From: Clostridium punense
Lineage (GTDB): Bacteria; Bacillota; Clostridia; Clostridiales; Clostridiaceae
NCBI RefSeq assembly: GCF_017874425.1
Contig: NZ_JAGGLL010000014.1
Location: 51,437 to 115,436, forward strand
Direction of reading: 5' to 3'
Length of the DNA stretch: 64,000 bases
Within the stretch, counting starts at the first letter, position 1. Every line of letters begins with the position of its first letter. Under the pieces are notes generated by a model. It was not told the origin of the DNA, ran no database searches, and saw only the letters and a program-made list of their open reading frames with translations. This document shows positions 36,632-45,768 of the stretch, piece by piece. The translations under genes and the position numbers were made by a program.

Positions 36632-36810
36632 TTGTCACCTCCTAGTATTATAATTTATCTCTTGAATTGGCTTTAGATAAGATAAAACACCTGTTTAAAT
36701 AGGTTAACTATAGGGTATTTTAAAATTAAATAAGTATCCAAAGTAAATATACCATATATATCCTATAAATGCATTGAAAAACCAATATATAAAAGTATTA
36801 TTTTGCAAAT

Positions 36811-36853
36811 TTTATAAAATAATACCCCTTAAAAATTAAATTTAAGGGGTATT
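36811..36853 (-). terminator. terminator after the CBS protein gene
   Basis: Perfect 13-bp arms AATACCCCTTAAA (36821-36833) and TTTAAGGGGTATT (36841-36853) followed on the minus strand by ATTTTATAAAATT. Confidence 0.85.
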
Positions 36854-36859
36854 TTAATA

Positions 36860-37279
36860 CTATTCTGGACAACATGGAGTTGATATTTCTTTAAGTGCTT
36901 CACCAGCTTTTCTGTCTGAGCGTTCTTCTACTGCTAAATCTCCTAATGCCACCATTCCTACTAAACTACTATTATCGACGATGGGAATTCTTCTTATTTG
37001 TCTTTCACTCATAATTCTTGATACATCCTCAACATTAGTATTAGATGTACATGTTACGGGATTTGATGTCATTATATCCCCCGCAGTTAAACTAGTGTTA
37101 CCATCAGCAATAGCTCTTATTACTATATCTCTGTCAGTAATAATTCCGACCACTTTATTATCTCTACATACTGGTACAGAGCCTATATTATGTTCCCTTA
37201 ATATTTTTGCCACATCCTGAACATTTGATTGTACATCTACTTTAATAACATCTTTAGTCATTATATCATTTATTCTCAT
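36860..37279 (-). CDS. two-CBS-domain protein
   Basis: 139 residues made of a CBS pair: MTKDVIKVDVQSNVQDVAKILREHNIGSVPVCRDNKVVGIITDRDIVIRA region (residues 7-60) and MTSNPVTCTSNTNVEDVSRIM ... RRIPIVDNSSLVGMVALGDLA (68-117). The tail is short and carries two adjacent cysteines (STPCCPE). CBS pairs bind adenosine nucleotides and regulate partner proteins; free-standing ones of this type are common in clostridia and no partner is evident. ATG follows GAGGTGATAAT. It diverges from pssA across a spacer with an inverted repeat. Confidence 0.9.
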   Translation of the reverse strand: MRINDIMTKDVIKVDVQSNVQDVAKILREHNIGSVPVCRDNKVVGIITDRDIVIRAIADGNTSLTAGDIMTSNPVTCTSNTNVEDVSRIMSERQIRRIPIVDNSSLVGMVALGDLAVEERSDRKAGEALKEISTPCCPE

Positions 37280-37333
37280 ATTATCACCTCAATATTATTC
37301 TTTGAAATTTTTCTCCTATTTATTCAAATAAAA

Positions 37334-37398
37334 ATAGTAGTAATTATTTTATATTATCTATATCTATAATTTATTTTTTATGTTAAAATTACTACTAT
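37334..37398. repeat. 12-bp inverted repeat between divergent CBS and pssA genes
   Basis: ATAGTAGTAATT (37334-37345) and AATTACTACTAT (37387-37398) are perfect complements about 40 bases apart in the shared promoter region. It may be a pair of operator half-sites or chance in AT-rich DNA. Confidence 0.45.
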
Positions 37399-37480
37399 AT
37401 AAAATGTAATTATATTTTTATTCTAATATTAAAGCTTTTGTAGTATAGTAGAATAATATATATTTTTGTGGGGTGATTAA

Positions 37481-37993
37481 ATGAACAAATCCTCAATACC
37501 AAATATTATGACCTTTGGTAATTTAGTATGTGGTATACTATCAATTCAATATACCATGCTAGGTAATTTTAAGGTTGCTGGAGTGCTTGTACTATTAGCA
37601 GGTGTTTTGGATAGATATGATGGTACTGTAGCTAGGTTTTTGAAGGTTTCTAGTGAGCTTGGTAAGGAATTAGACTCTTTAGCAGATTTAGTATCTTTTG
37701 GTGTAGCTCCTTCCATATTGGCTTTTTCTTTATACAAATTTCATAATTTAGGTATTATAGGTTTTATTTTATTAGTTTTATTTCCAGTTTCAGGAGCCTT
37801 TAGATTAGCACGATATAATTGCTCAGACTTTAATAATGTTTTCACTGGTGTTCCTATTACTATAGCTGGAAGTTTAATGGCAATTATTGTACTTCTTACT
37901 GAAACCAAACACGTTCCTCAAATATTTCCAATTGTGGTAGTTTTATTATTATCATATCTTATGGTTAGCAAATATCAAATAAAAAAAAGGTGA
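37481..37993 (+). CDS. pssA: CDP-diacylglycerol--serine O-phosphatidyltransferase
   Basis: 170-residue integral membrane enzyme making phosphatidylserine from CDP-diacylglycerol and serine. The CDP-alcohol phosphotransferase signature D-x2-DG-x2-AR-x8-G-x3-D-x3-D is complete in DRYDGTVARF followed by LGKELDSLAD near residues 45-70. Four to five hydrophobic helices surround it. It ends shortly after the last helix with a basic tail, a normal length for Gram-positive PssA. ATG follows GTGGGGTG. The usual partner psd is not in the window. Assignment to PssA rather than PgsA rests on overall resemblance (SIPNIMTFGNLVCGILSIQY start). Confidence 0.9.
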   Translation: MNKSSIPNIMTFGNLVCGILSIQYTMLGNFKVAGVLVLLAGVLDRYDGTVARFLKVSSELGKELDSLADLVSFGVAPSILAFSLYKFHNLGIIGFILLVLFPVSGAFRLARYNCSDFNNVFTGVPITIAGSLMAIIVLLTETKHVPQIFPIVVVLLLSYLMVSKYQIKKR

Positions 37994-38012
37994 GAAAATT
38001 CTCACCTTTTAA
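37985..38012. terminator. bidirectional terminator between pssA and a convergent small gene
   Basis: AAAAGGTGAGA/TCTCACCTTTT (37985-37995 and 38000-38010), perfect stem with A run on one side and T run on the other. Stop codons of both genes fall within it. Confidence 0.88.
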
Positions 38013-38338
38013 TTTTGCAGCTTTAAATCCTCATTAATTTCAGTTTCAATATATGCCATATGCATTTTTGAATTTATTATTTCGGATTTTAATTTACAAT
38101 AACAATTGCAGTTATCTGTGCTTATTTCTAAAGCATCAATAACTCCATCAATTATATCTCCAAGCTCATTTGCCCTTTTTAAAGCATCCTTTATATCTCT
38201 TTTACTGGCTAAAGCAATACCATTTAGTTCATTTGCTCCACCAATTAACAATCTATATGAATTAACAAGTTTATTTAGTAAATCAGCTAAATTATTAACA
38301 TCCTTATAATAAGTTTCTATGACTCTCCTATGTGCCAT
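38009..38338 (-). CDS. hypothetical helical protein, conserved-looking
   Basis: 109 residues from the ATG at 38338 (MAHRRVIETYYKDVNNLADL), which has GGTGGGG about 5 bases upstream; the longer frame from 38353 lacks such a site. Mostly alpha-helical by composition, with a Cys-rich NCNCYCK cluster near residue 80. No membrane segment, no motif I recognise. It sits alone between pssA (convergent) and the cation exchanger gene upstream on the same strand. Function unknown. Confidence 0.7.
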   Translation of the reverse strand: MAHRRVIETYYKDVNNLADLLNKLVNSYRLLIGGANELNGIALASKRDIKDALKRANELGDIIDGVIDALEISTDNCNCYCKLKSEIINSKMHMAYIETEINEDLKLQN

Positions 38339-38441
38339 ACGTCCCCACCCCATACATTATTTCACAATAAATATATTAACAAGGACTAGTATTTATTCCA
38401 AGTTTTAATTTATATAGGTTCCTGCCATCACAGTGTAAAAG

Positions 38442-39542
38442 CTACACCACATAGTAATAAGCAATAGTTATTACTACATAAGTAGTTACAAGTATGCCAC
38501 CCTCAAGCCAATAGGTTTTTCCATCTTGAAACACAAAGTAAGACATAGCCATAGATAAAACCAACATTATTATTTCAAAGGTTGAAAATAACAGAGTCAT
38601 TTCCAACCCCATAAATATAGATGAAATAACAAGGATTGGAATAACGAACATAGTAATTTGAATGCTTGACCCTATAGCCGTCTCTAAACTTGCATCTATT
38701 TTATTATTTAAAGCACAAATTATACTAGAAGCATTTTCTCCAAAGGCTCCAAGCAGCGGTATTAGAATTATCCCTATGAACTCTTGAGAGATGTGATATT
38801 GATTAACTACATAATTCACATTTTCTATAAGCTTTTCACTAGTAAAGTATAAAAGAAGCGTAATGCAAACTAAAGTAATAAATATTTTTGTAGTTTCTCT
38901 TTTATTACTTTTACTTATATCAAGTTTTTCCTCCGATAAGACGAAGAAATTGCTATGAGTATAAAGAGAAAAAACTAATCCCAGAATATAAATTGAAATT
39001 AAAAGAATTGCTACAGTTCCACTTATATTAATCATTTGATGTTTATTTATAAAACTATATCTATTTAAGGCAGCAATTACTATAATTGCAGAAATTGCAA
39101 GTAGCAACATATTAAAATTAGTTCTTGCGATCATTTTATTAAATTTTTGCTCTTTAAATTTAATACCTCCACAAAATATTGCCAGACCTAAACCTAGGAG
39201 CATATTTGTTATCACTGCCCCTAAAAGGCCAGCTTTTGCCATACCTACCATTCCATACTTAATGGACCAAATACCCATCATAAGTTCTGGAACATTACCC
39301 ACTGTAGCAGAAAGTAATCCACCTTTTTTTTCTCCGATATAATCAGATATTTTAGAGGTTTCTTTTCCTAATATGATAGCTAACGGCACCATAGCAAGTG
39401 AATACAAAATACTATTTACAAGAGGAAACTTTGTATCTATAAAAAGTATTCCTATTGAAATAGTTAGATAGATTGCTAGAATTAGTTTTTTATAATTTTT
39501 ACCACTTGCATTTCTATTAATCTTCATAGGTATTGTTCTCAT
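38442..39542 (-). CDS. calcium/proton (CaCA family) cation exchanger
   Basis: 366 residues with about ten membrane helices arranged as two repeats. Each half has a CaCA alpha-repeat-like segment: VGNVPELMMGIWSIKYGM (about 85-102), and LLGAFGENASSIICALNNKIDASLETAIGSSIQ (about 265-300), with conserved acidic residues for cation binding. The family exchanges Ca2+ for H+ or Na+. I place the start at the ATG at 39542 (MRTIPMKINRNASG), behind GGAGG; a GTG start at 39554 would lie within that site. Single gene, diverging from nothing obvious. Confidence 0.88.
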   Translation of the reverse strand: MRTIPMKINRNASGKNYKKLILAIYLTISIGILFIDTKFPLVNSILYSLAMVPLAIILGKETSKISDYIGEKKGGLLSATVGNVPELMMGIWSIKYGMVGMAKAGLLGAVITNMLLGLGLAIFCGGIKFKEQKFNKMIARTNFNMLLLAISAIIVIAALNRYSFINKHQMINISGTVAILLISIYILGLVFSLYTHSNFFVLSEEKLDISKSNKRETTKIFITLVCITLLLYFTSEKLIENVNYVVNQYHISQEFIGIILIPLLGAFGENASSIICALNNKIDASLETAIGSSIQITMFVIPILVISSIFMGLEMTLLFSTFEIIMLVLSMAMSYFVFQDGKTYWLEGGILVTTYVVITIAYYYVV

Positions 39543-39606
39543 TATTTCCTCCACATAATTTATCCTATAATAACCTATTCAAATTACATGGAAAAGTGAC
39601 AATGGA

Positions 39607-40479
39607 TTATTTTAAAATCTTATCCTTAAGTCTTAATCCCGCTGGAGTAGTTGCTAGACCGCCCATAGCTGTCTCTCTAAGTTCACTTGGAAGGGCTCTT
39701 CCTATCTTATACATAGATATTATAGTATCATCAAAAGGAATTTTACTCTTAACCCCTGCCATAGCTACATCTGCCATAGTTAATGCACTGACAGCACCAG
39801 CAACATTTCGTTTTGCACATGGAATTTCCACAAGCCCAGCTATTGGGTCGCATACTAAGCCCTCTATATTTTTAATTACCATAGCTGCTGCATCAAAAGC
39901 CATAGAAGGTGTTCCACCCATCATTTCTACTACAGCTGCTGCTGCCATTGCTGCAGCACTTCCACACTCAGCTTGACATCCACCCTCAGCTCCAGCTAAG
40001 GTGGCATTTTTCGCAATTAAAATTCCTACTCCTGAAGCAGAAAAAAGTGCCATAATCATTTCATCTTCACTTTTATTAAGCTTTTCACCTGCTGTTATTA
40101 TAGCAGCAGGTATAATACCGCAGCTACCAGCAGTTGGGGCTGCTACGATTTTACCCATAGCTGCATTTACCTCAGAGCAAGATAGTGCTCTTGCCATGGC
40201 TTTAACAATAAAGTCTCCACATAGGGTATTATTACTTTCATAGTATTTTTTTAGTTTTACTGCATCTCCCCCAATTAAACCACTAATTGAAAAAACCTCT
40301 TTTTCCATAGCTTCTCGTGAGGCATTTATCATTACTTGAAGATTTTTTCTCATCTTTTCTAAAAGTTCTTCACGTGAAGCTCCCGTATTTTCTATTTCTT
40401 CTCTAATTGTATACTCCCCAATAGATATATTGGTATTTTCACAAATATGTATAAGCTCAGTTGCTTTACTTACAAACAT
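39607..40479 (-). CDS. sdaAA: L-serine dehydratase, iron-sulfur-dependent, alpha subunit
   Basis: 290 residues. With the beta subunit it deaminates L-serine to pyruvate and ammonia using a 4Fe-4S cluster. Cluster cysteines are seen in APTAGSCGIIPAAI, EGGCQAECGSAAAMAAA and VCDPIAGLVEIPCAKRN. Full length for the split (Bacillus-type) enzyme. The ATG is 4 bases from the stop of sdaAB, behind AAAGGAG. The product pyruvate feeds the same fermentation as glycine reductase, so the pair fits the amino-acid metabolism of this organism. Confidence 0.96.
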   Translation of the reverse strand: MFVSKATELIHICENTNISIGEYTIREEIENTGASREELLEKMRKNLQVMINASREAMEKEVFSISGLIGGDAVKLKKYYESNNTLCGDFIVKAMARALSCSEVNAAMGKIVAAPTAGSCGIIPAAIITAGEKLNKSEDEMIMALFSASGVGILIAKNATLAGAEGGCQAECGSAAAMAAAAVVEMMGGTPSMAFDAAAMVIKNIEGLVCDPIAGLVEIPCAKRNVAGAVSALTMADVAMAGVKSKIPFDDTIISMYKIGRALPSELRETAMGGLATTPAGLRLKDKILK

Positions 40480-40482
40480 TGA

Positions 40483-41163
40483 CTATTCTCCTTTCATTGG
40501 TGGTACAATTTCTTCTATATTTTTTATATTTCCTAAAGCTTTAATTTTTTCTATAATATCATCATTTACCTCACCATCAGTTTCCACTACCATAGATGCT
40601 TCTGATCCTCTAGCTTTTCTATAAACGTTCATAAAAGCAATATTTATATTTTCATTAAATAGTAGTGTACTTACTTTGTGAATCATGCCAGGTACATCTA
40701 GATGAGTGATAATTAAAGTAGGGTATTCTCCTGTAAATTCAACTCTTTGACCGTCTACATCAAAAATAAGTATATTTCCCCCACCTACTGATGAACCCGT
40801 TATTTCTGTTTCTATTCCATTGTGAGAAGTTATAATAAATTTCACAGTATTTGGATGAACCTCACCTAAATCAAATTCTTCAAAAGTATATTTTATACCC
40901 TTATCTATTGCTATCTCCATAGAATTTCTTAGATTTTCATCCCAAGGATCCATTCCTAGTATTCCTGCTACTAGAGCTCTATCACTTCCATGTCCCTTAT
41001 AAGTCTTTGCAAAAGATCCATGTAGCAAAAATCTAACTTCTTTAATATCATTTTCTGCTATAGTAGCTGCTATCTTTGCAAGCCTAGCTGCTCCAGCAGT
41101 ATGAGAGCTTGAAGGACCAATCATGATGGGGCCTAAAATATCAAACGCACTATAAGTTTTCAT
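40483..41163 (-). CDS. sdaAB: L-serine dehydratase, iron-sulfur-dependent, beta subunit
   Basis: 226 residues. The N-terminal part (SAFDILGPIMIGPSSSHTAGAARLAKIA) is the serine dehydratase beta domain. Residues 145-220 form an ACT domain (PTLIITHLDVPGMIHKVSTLLFNENINIAFMNVYRK region), the likely serine-binding regulatory site. ATG follows GAGGAGGATTTT. First gene of the sdaAB-sdaAA operon; a terminator of the kinase gene lies upstream, so it has its own promoter in the 41.2 kb region. Confidence 0.96.
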   Translation of the reverse strand: MKTYSAFDILGPIMIGPSSSHTAGAARLAKIAATIAENDIKEVRFLLHGSFAKTYKGHGSDRALVAGILGMDPWDENLRNSMEIAIDKGIKYTFEEFDLGEVHPNTVKFIITSHNGIETEITGSSVGGGNILIFDVDGQRVEFTGEYPTLIITHLDVPGMIHKVSTLLFNENINIAFMNVYRKARGSEASMVVETDGEVNDDIIEKIKALGNIKNIEEIVPPMKGE

Positions 41164-41404
41164 AAAATCCTCCTCGATTTAGCATATTTACTTAAAATTC
41201 TGTATCATCTTAATTCACTTGCTTATTTTATCCCATATTTACCTATGCTAATCATACCATTTTTTCTTTATAAACCCTAGAATGAAGTTAGCCTTTTTAA
41301 TTGATTTATAACGTTATTAAAGGTTTACATTTTATTAAATCTACCTTAGATGTAAAATTTCATTTTTCTGTCTATTTTTGAATTTTATTGTTGATTTATG
41401 CATT
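41164..41404. other. promoter region of the serine dehydratase operon
   Basis: AT-rich, with the sdaAB ribosome-binding site at its left end. No ORF, riboswitch or strong repeat seen. Confidence 0.4.
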
Positions 41405-41438
41405 ATAAAAGTGCTAGAATATTTTCCCAGCACTTTTG
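41405..41438 (-). terminator. terminator after the uridine kinase-like gene
   Basis: AAAAGTGCT/AGCACTTTT (41407-41415 and 41429-41437), about 130 bases downstream of the stop codon. Confidence 0.75.
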
Positions 41439-41571
41439 TGGTTGGTTTAGATTAATTTGAATTAATTTCAATGGAATTCGATGTTTAAATTACATACTAA
41501 TTGTATGTTTATCCCTTAATTAAGTTTTTATTGTGATTAAGAAAATAGGACTTCATTTTAGTATCTTATAA

Positions 41572-43227
41572 CTAATATTGGTAAAAACAGCTTCCACCAA
41601 TGAATTCTCTTACAAGTGAGTTAGTTGGCACAAACTCCTTATCTACTTCTTTAAAAAAGTGTAAAAATTGAATCAACCTTCTAGCTTCGTCATACACAGG
41701 GCTATCCCACTGAATTTTATACAGTTCTGCAAGGGCATATTTTTTTAGCACTGCAAGCTCATATATTAACGCTGAATTAAACATGGCATCTGCATCTTCT
41801 TGAAAAACAAAAATATTTTTATCTTCTCCACGCCTTATAGATGGCCACATTTTTAAAGTATCCTCTACTCCGTATCCTCTTGATAAATAATCTCTAACTA
41901 TTCTTCTTATCATTCTTACATCTGTGGTAGCAATTCTATTATGATCATCTAAATTAATTTGTGTAAGAGGGCTAATATAAATTTTAAATTTTTGATCATG
42001 AGAAATTGTAGAGGTTAAAATTTCGTTTAATCCATGAATACCTTCTACAATTAGAACACCATTCTCTGGCAACTTCATTTTATGACCATTCCATTCTCTT
42101 TGCCCAGTTCTAAAGTTATAGGTTGGCAATTCTGTTTCCCCACCTGAAAGAAGAATTTGCAAATGTTCATTAAATAAAGGTAAGTCTAGAGCATAAATTG
42201 ATTCAAAGTCATATTCACCAAATTCATCCTTTGGAGTTAAATCCCTATTTACAAAATAGTCGTCTAGAGAAATAGGAATTGGGATAAGTCCATTGACTCT
42301 TAATTGAATTCCCAGTCTCTTCGAAAAAGTAGTTTTTCCTGAAGAAGAAGGTCCTGCGATTAAAACTAACTTTACAGTTTCTTTGGAGTGAATTTTATCT
42401 GCAATATAAGCAATTTTTTTCTCATGAAGAGCTTCTGCTACTCTAATTAAAGTAACAATATCCCCATCCTTTATTATTTCATTTAGGGAGCCTACATCTC
42501 CAACTCCTAAAATATTTCCCCACTGTTCTGCCTCATAGAATATTTTTGCCAGCTTTTTATGCTCTTCAAACCTTGGAATTTCAGTAGGCTTTTCAATAGT
42601 TGGAAATCTTAAAATAAATCCTGGTTCATAATATATTAAATCAAAATGCTTTAATACTCCTGTTGAGTATGCCATTGGTCCATAAAAATAATCTATACAT
42701 CCATCTAATTCGTAAATTTTTGCACTTTCTCCACTAACAAATTGTAAAAGCTTCGCCTTGTCTGTCATACCCTTTTGATTAAACAATTCTATCGCTTCTT
42801 TTCTATCATAGGTAGACTTAGTTATTCTAATATCATGATCTATAATATCTTTCATTTTTTCTTTTATGGCATAAATATCATCTATCCCAAGCTTTGGTTC
42901 TTTATGGATTTCTCCAAATAACCCTTTGCTTAAGGAGTGTTCTATTGTAATTTTAGAATTTGGGAAAAGTTCACTAACAGCCTTGATAAGTACAAACTGT
43001 AGAGTTCTCATATAGCACATCATACCTAGTTTAGCTGATATATCAACAAATTCTAAGGTAGCATCTTCTTCAATGCCCTTTGAAAGTTCACTAAGTTTCC
43101 CATTAACTCTTACTAGTACTACAGGTACTTTGTGTTCTAAATTAAATTTTTTCATTATTTCATAAGGATTTAGTCCTTTATTTACTTCAAAAGATTTATT
43201 TCCGATAGTTATGTTTATTTTGCCCAT
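41572..43227 (-). CDS. TGS-domain nucleoside (uridine) kinase-like protein
   Basis: 551 residues. An N-terminal TGS-like domain (residues 1-65) and a threonyl-tRNA-synthetase second-additional-domain-like region (about 70-230: TYDRKEAIELFNQKGMTDKAKLLQF) precede a phosphoribulokinase/uridine kinase domain. The latter has Walker A LIAGPSSSGKTTFSKRLGIQL near 290, then LDDYFVNRDLTPKDEFGEYDFES and NGVLIVEGIHGLNE. The fusion is a known clostridial/bacterial protein, annotated as nucleoside kinase. Its true substrate is not established. ATG follows GGTGAAAGT. It diverges from the DUF421 gene. Confidence 0.9.
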   Translation of the reverse strand: MGKINITIGNKSFEVNKGLNPYEIMKKFNLEHKVPVVLVRVNGKLSELSKGIEEDATLEFVDISAKLGMMCYMRTLQFVLIKAVSELFPNSKITIEHSLSKGLFGEIHKEPKLGIDDIYAIKEKMKDIIDHDIRITKSTYDRKEAIELFNQKGMTDKAKLLQFVSGESAKIYELDGCIDYFYGPMAYSTGVLKHFDLIYYEPGFILRFPTIEKPTEIPRFEEHKKLAKIFYEAEQWGNILGVGDVGSLNEIIKDGDIVTLIRVAEALHEKKIAYIADKIHSKETVKLVLIAGPSSSGKTTFSKRLGIQLRVNGLIPIPISLDDYFVNRDLTPKDEFGEYDFESIYALDLPLFNEHLQILLSGGETELPTYNFRTGQREWNGHKMKLPENGVLIVEGIHGLNEILTSTISHDQKFKIYISPLTQINLDDHNRIATTDVRMIRRIVRDYLSRGYGVEDTLKMWPSIRRGEDKNIFVFQEDADAMFNSALIYELAVLKKYALAELYKIQWDSPVYDEARRLIQFLHFFKEVDKEFVPTNSLVREFIGGSCFYQY

Positions 43228-43351
43228 ACTTTCACCTCGATAAATTGATTACTATCATTATATTTGTTTTTAGGAAAAATGTATCTATTATTTATTAATA
43301 ATTTTATTTATTTTGGAAAAAAATATACACATTAACATAAGAGGTGATATA

Positions 43352-44086
43352 ATGTTTAACTTGATAATTAGAACTACAATATTATACATATATCTTGTTG
43401 GTATAATGCGTCTTATGGGAAAAAGACAATTAGGTCAACTACAACCTGTGGATTTAGTAATAGCACTAATGATATCTGAGCTAGCTACCCTTCCAATGGA
43501 AGATAATAGAATTCCATTAATATACGCAATTGTACCAATAACTACTTTAGTTGTACTTCAAATCGCAACTTCAGTAATAGAACTTAAAAGCGAGACTTTA
43601 AGAACCTTGCTAAATGGTGAACCAAGCATCTTGGTCAAAGATGGAAAAGTAGATATGAAGGAACTTAAACATCTTAGGTATAATTTAGACGATTTACTAG
43701 AAGAATTAAGACTTAAAGGCTACTTTAATTTAAGTGAAATTCATTATGCTATGATGGAAACTAATGGTGATATATCTATAATCCCTAAAAACTCTGCTTC
43801 ACCTCCTAATAGAGAGGATTTGAACTTAAAAGTAGAGGATGAACCTCTACCTATTCCAGTGATTTTAGATGGAAAAATTAATACTAGAAACCTAAAAATA
43901 ATGAATAAAGATAATACGTGGTTGGAAAAGAAACTAAAAGAAAATAATATAAAAAATCCGAAGGATATTTTTATAGCAATTTTATATTCCAATTCTGAAA
44001 AAATATTCTTTCAGTATAAGGACAGCGAAACAACAAATGACGGTGAAAATAATAAATCAATGAATTCATCTAAAGGAGATAATTAA
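43352..44086 (+). CDS. DUF421 domain membrane protein (YetF-like)
   Basis: 244 residues from the ATG at 43352 (MFNLIIRTTILYIYLVGIMR), which has AGAGGTG upstream; an in-frame ATG at 43313 has none. Three membrane helices (residues 3-80, with LMGKRQLGQLQPVDLVIALMISELATLPMEDN between them) are followed by a cytoplasmic region with the DUF421 core PSILVKDGKVDMKELKHLRYNLDDLLEELRLKGYFNLSEI. Role unknown; related proteins occur in spore-forming Firmicutes. Its stop abuts the start of the DUF4363 gene, so the two are translated together. Confidence 0.9.
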   Translation: MFNLIIRTTILYIYLVGIMRLMGKRQLGQLQPVDLVIALMISELATLPMEDNRIPLIYAIVPITTLVVLQIATSVIELKSETLRTLLNGEPSILVKDGKVDMKELKHLRYNLDDLLEELRLKGYFNLSEIHYAMMETNGDISIIPKNSASPPNREDLNLKVEDEPLPIPVILDGKINTRNLKIMNKDNTWLEKKLKENNIKNPKDIFIAILYSNSEKIFFQYKDSETTNDGENNKSMNSSKGDN

Positions 44087-44509
44087 ATGAGAAATATAGT
44101 AGTAACCATAATTATTTTCCTAGTTATGTGCTTTTGTCTTTTTTTTGCAAGCCAATATATAATATTAACTAGTGATAAGCTTTTAGATGTAGCAAATAAA
44201 ATGGAAAGTAATATAGTAGATGAAAATTGGGATAACGCTTATATTCTGTCTTTTGAACTTCTTGATATTTATGAAGGCCATGTAAAACACATGACAATAT
44301 TTATAAATCATGCAAATGTAGATGTAATCTATAGTGAAGTGATTAAGCTTACACAATATTGTAAAGAAGAGGATAAAACTGAATCTTTAGCTACCCTTCA
44401 CCTGATAAAAACTCTTCTTCTAGAAGTGAAGCAGCTAGAAAAGGTAAGCATTAGTAATATTTTCTTTATTAAATATTTTCCTATAACCAATTTATTTTCT
44501 ACCAATTGA
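44087..44509 (+). CDS. DUF4363 family protein
   Basis: 140 residues. One N-terminal membrane segment (IVVTIIIFLVMCFCLFFA) followed by an extracytoplasmic helical region (LLDVANKMESNIVDENWDNAY ... HVKHMTIFINHANVDVIYSEV) characteristic of DUF4363. It starts directly at the base after the stop of the DUF421 gene (TAA ATG), and this DUF421/DUF4363 pairing recurs in clostridia. Function unknown; anchored outside the membrane. Confidence 0.88.
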   Translation: MRNIVVTIIIFLVMCFCLFFASQYIILTSDKLLDVANKMESNIVDENWDNAYILSFELLDIYEGHVKHMTIFINHANVDVIYSEVIKLTQYCKEEDKTESLATLHLIKTLLLEVKQLEKVSISNIFFIKYFPITNLFSTN

Positions 44510-44686
44510 TAGTTTTTTATATTTAATTTTGAGGTCGATTTAAATTTAAGTATGATTTTGTTATAAAAATAACTTTAAACCTTTTATAAATTATTTCTGT
44601 ATTAGTAGAATTTGTAATAAACATGCTTTATAATAAAGGTATAGTAGTGGTAAACATTACATAAATAAATGAAGGGTGGAGTAATT

Positions 44687-45634
44687 ATGGCATTAGTAAC
44701 TACTAAGGAAATGTTCCAAAAGGCCTTTGAGGGCAAATACGCTATTGGAGCTTTTAACATTAATAACATGGAGATAATTCAAGGAATTGTTGATGGAGCA
44801 AAAGCTCAAAATTCTGCAGTAATTCTTCAATGTTCTTCAGGAGCTATTAAATATATGAGACCTGAGTATTTAAGACATATGGTACTTGCTGCTGTAGAGG
44901 AAACTGGAGTTGATGTAGCATTACATTTAGACCACGGTGATTCTTTTGAACTTTGTAAAAAATGCATAGATATAGGCTTTACTTCTGTAATGTTCGATGG
45001 TTCTCATTATGACTATGAAGAAAATGTAAGATTAACTAAGGAAGTTGTAGACTATGCTCACTCTAAAGGTGTGGTAGTTGAAGCAGAGCTTGGAAAACTT
45101 GCAGGAGTTGAAGATGATGTAAATGTAGCTGCTCATGAAGCTACCTACACTGATCCAGAGCAAGCCGTTGATTTTGTTAAGAGAACAGGTGTTGACTCTC
45201 TAGCTATAGCTATAGGTACTAGCCACGGTGCATATAAATTTAAAGGAGAAGCAAAACTAGACTTTGATAGATTAGAGACTATCACAAGAAAGTTAGAAGA
45301 AGCTGGTTTTAATAACTATCCAATAGTTTTACACGGTGCTTCCGCTGTAGATCCTGTTTATGTTGACATGTGTAATAACAATGGTGGAGAAATAAAAGGT
45401 GCCAAAGGTGTACCAACTGAAATGCTAAGAAAAGCTGCTTCAATGGCAGTATGCAAAATAAACATGGATACTGACTTAAGACTTGCTGTAACTGGTACAG
45501 TAAGAAAAGTATTTGCTGAGAAACCATCTGAATTTGACCCAAGAAAATATCTTGGAGAAGCAAGAAAAAATCTTCAAGTTCTAGTTGAAGATAAGATTAA
45601 AGATGTTTTAGGCTCAGTAGACTCAATGAAATAA
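44687..45634 (+). CDS. fba: fructose-1,6-bisphosphate aldolase, class II
   Basis: 315 residues. Zn2+-dependent aldolase of glycolysis. Metal-binding and catalytic blocks: ALHLDHGDSFELCKKCIDIGFTSVMFDGSH (His and the substrate-binding Asp), VEAELGKLAGVED, LAIAIGTSHGAYKFKG and IVLHGASAVD. The start is the ATG at 44687 (MALVTTKEMFQKAFEGKYAI) with GGGTGGAG upstream; the frame extends 6 codons earlier without a good site. Monocistronic and ended by a very strong terminator, as expected for a highly expressed gene. Confidence 0.96.
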   Translation: MALVTTKEMFQKAFEGKYAIGAFNINNMEIIQGIVDGAKAQNSAVILQCSSGAIKYMRPEYLRHMVLAAVEETGVDVALHLDHGDSFELCKKCIDIGFTSVMFDGSHYDYEENVRLTKEVVDYAHSKGVVVEAELGKLAGVEDDVNVAAHEATYTDPEQAVDFVKRTGVDSLAIAIGTSHGAYKFKGEAKLDFDRLETITRKLEEAGFNNYPIVLHGASAVDPVYVDMCNNNGGEIKGAKGVPTEMLRKAASMAVCKINMDTDLRLAVTGTVRKVFAEKPSEFDPRKYLGEARKNLQVLVEDKIKDVLGSVDSMK

Positions 45635-45638
45635 ATAT

Positions 45639-45686
45639 AAAGAGAAAACCTTAGTAAATTTTGTTACTAAGGTTTTCTCTTTATTA
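45639..45686 (+). terminator. very strong terminator after fba
   Basis: Arms 45639-45657 and 45664-45682 are 19-bp perfect complements (cores AACCTTAGTAA/TTACTAAGGTT) with a 6-base loop and A/T flanks. Confidence 0.93.
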
Positions 45687-45768
45687 AATATTACCTTAAT
45701 TTCTAACCTTTAGCCCCATCCCTAAGGAAAACTTTTATAGGTTTTAAAAATTCTTAAATAAGATATCA

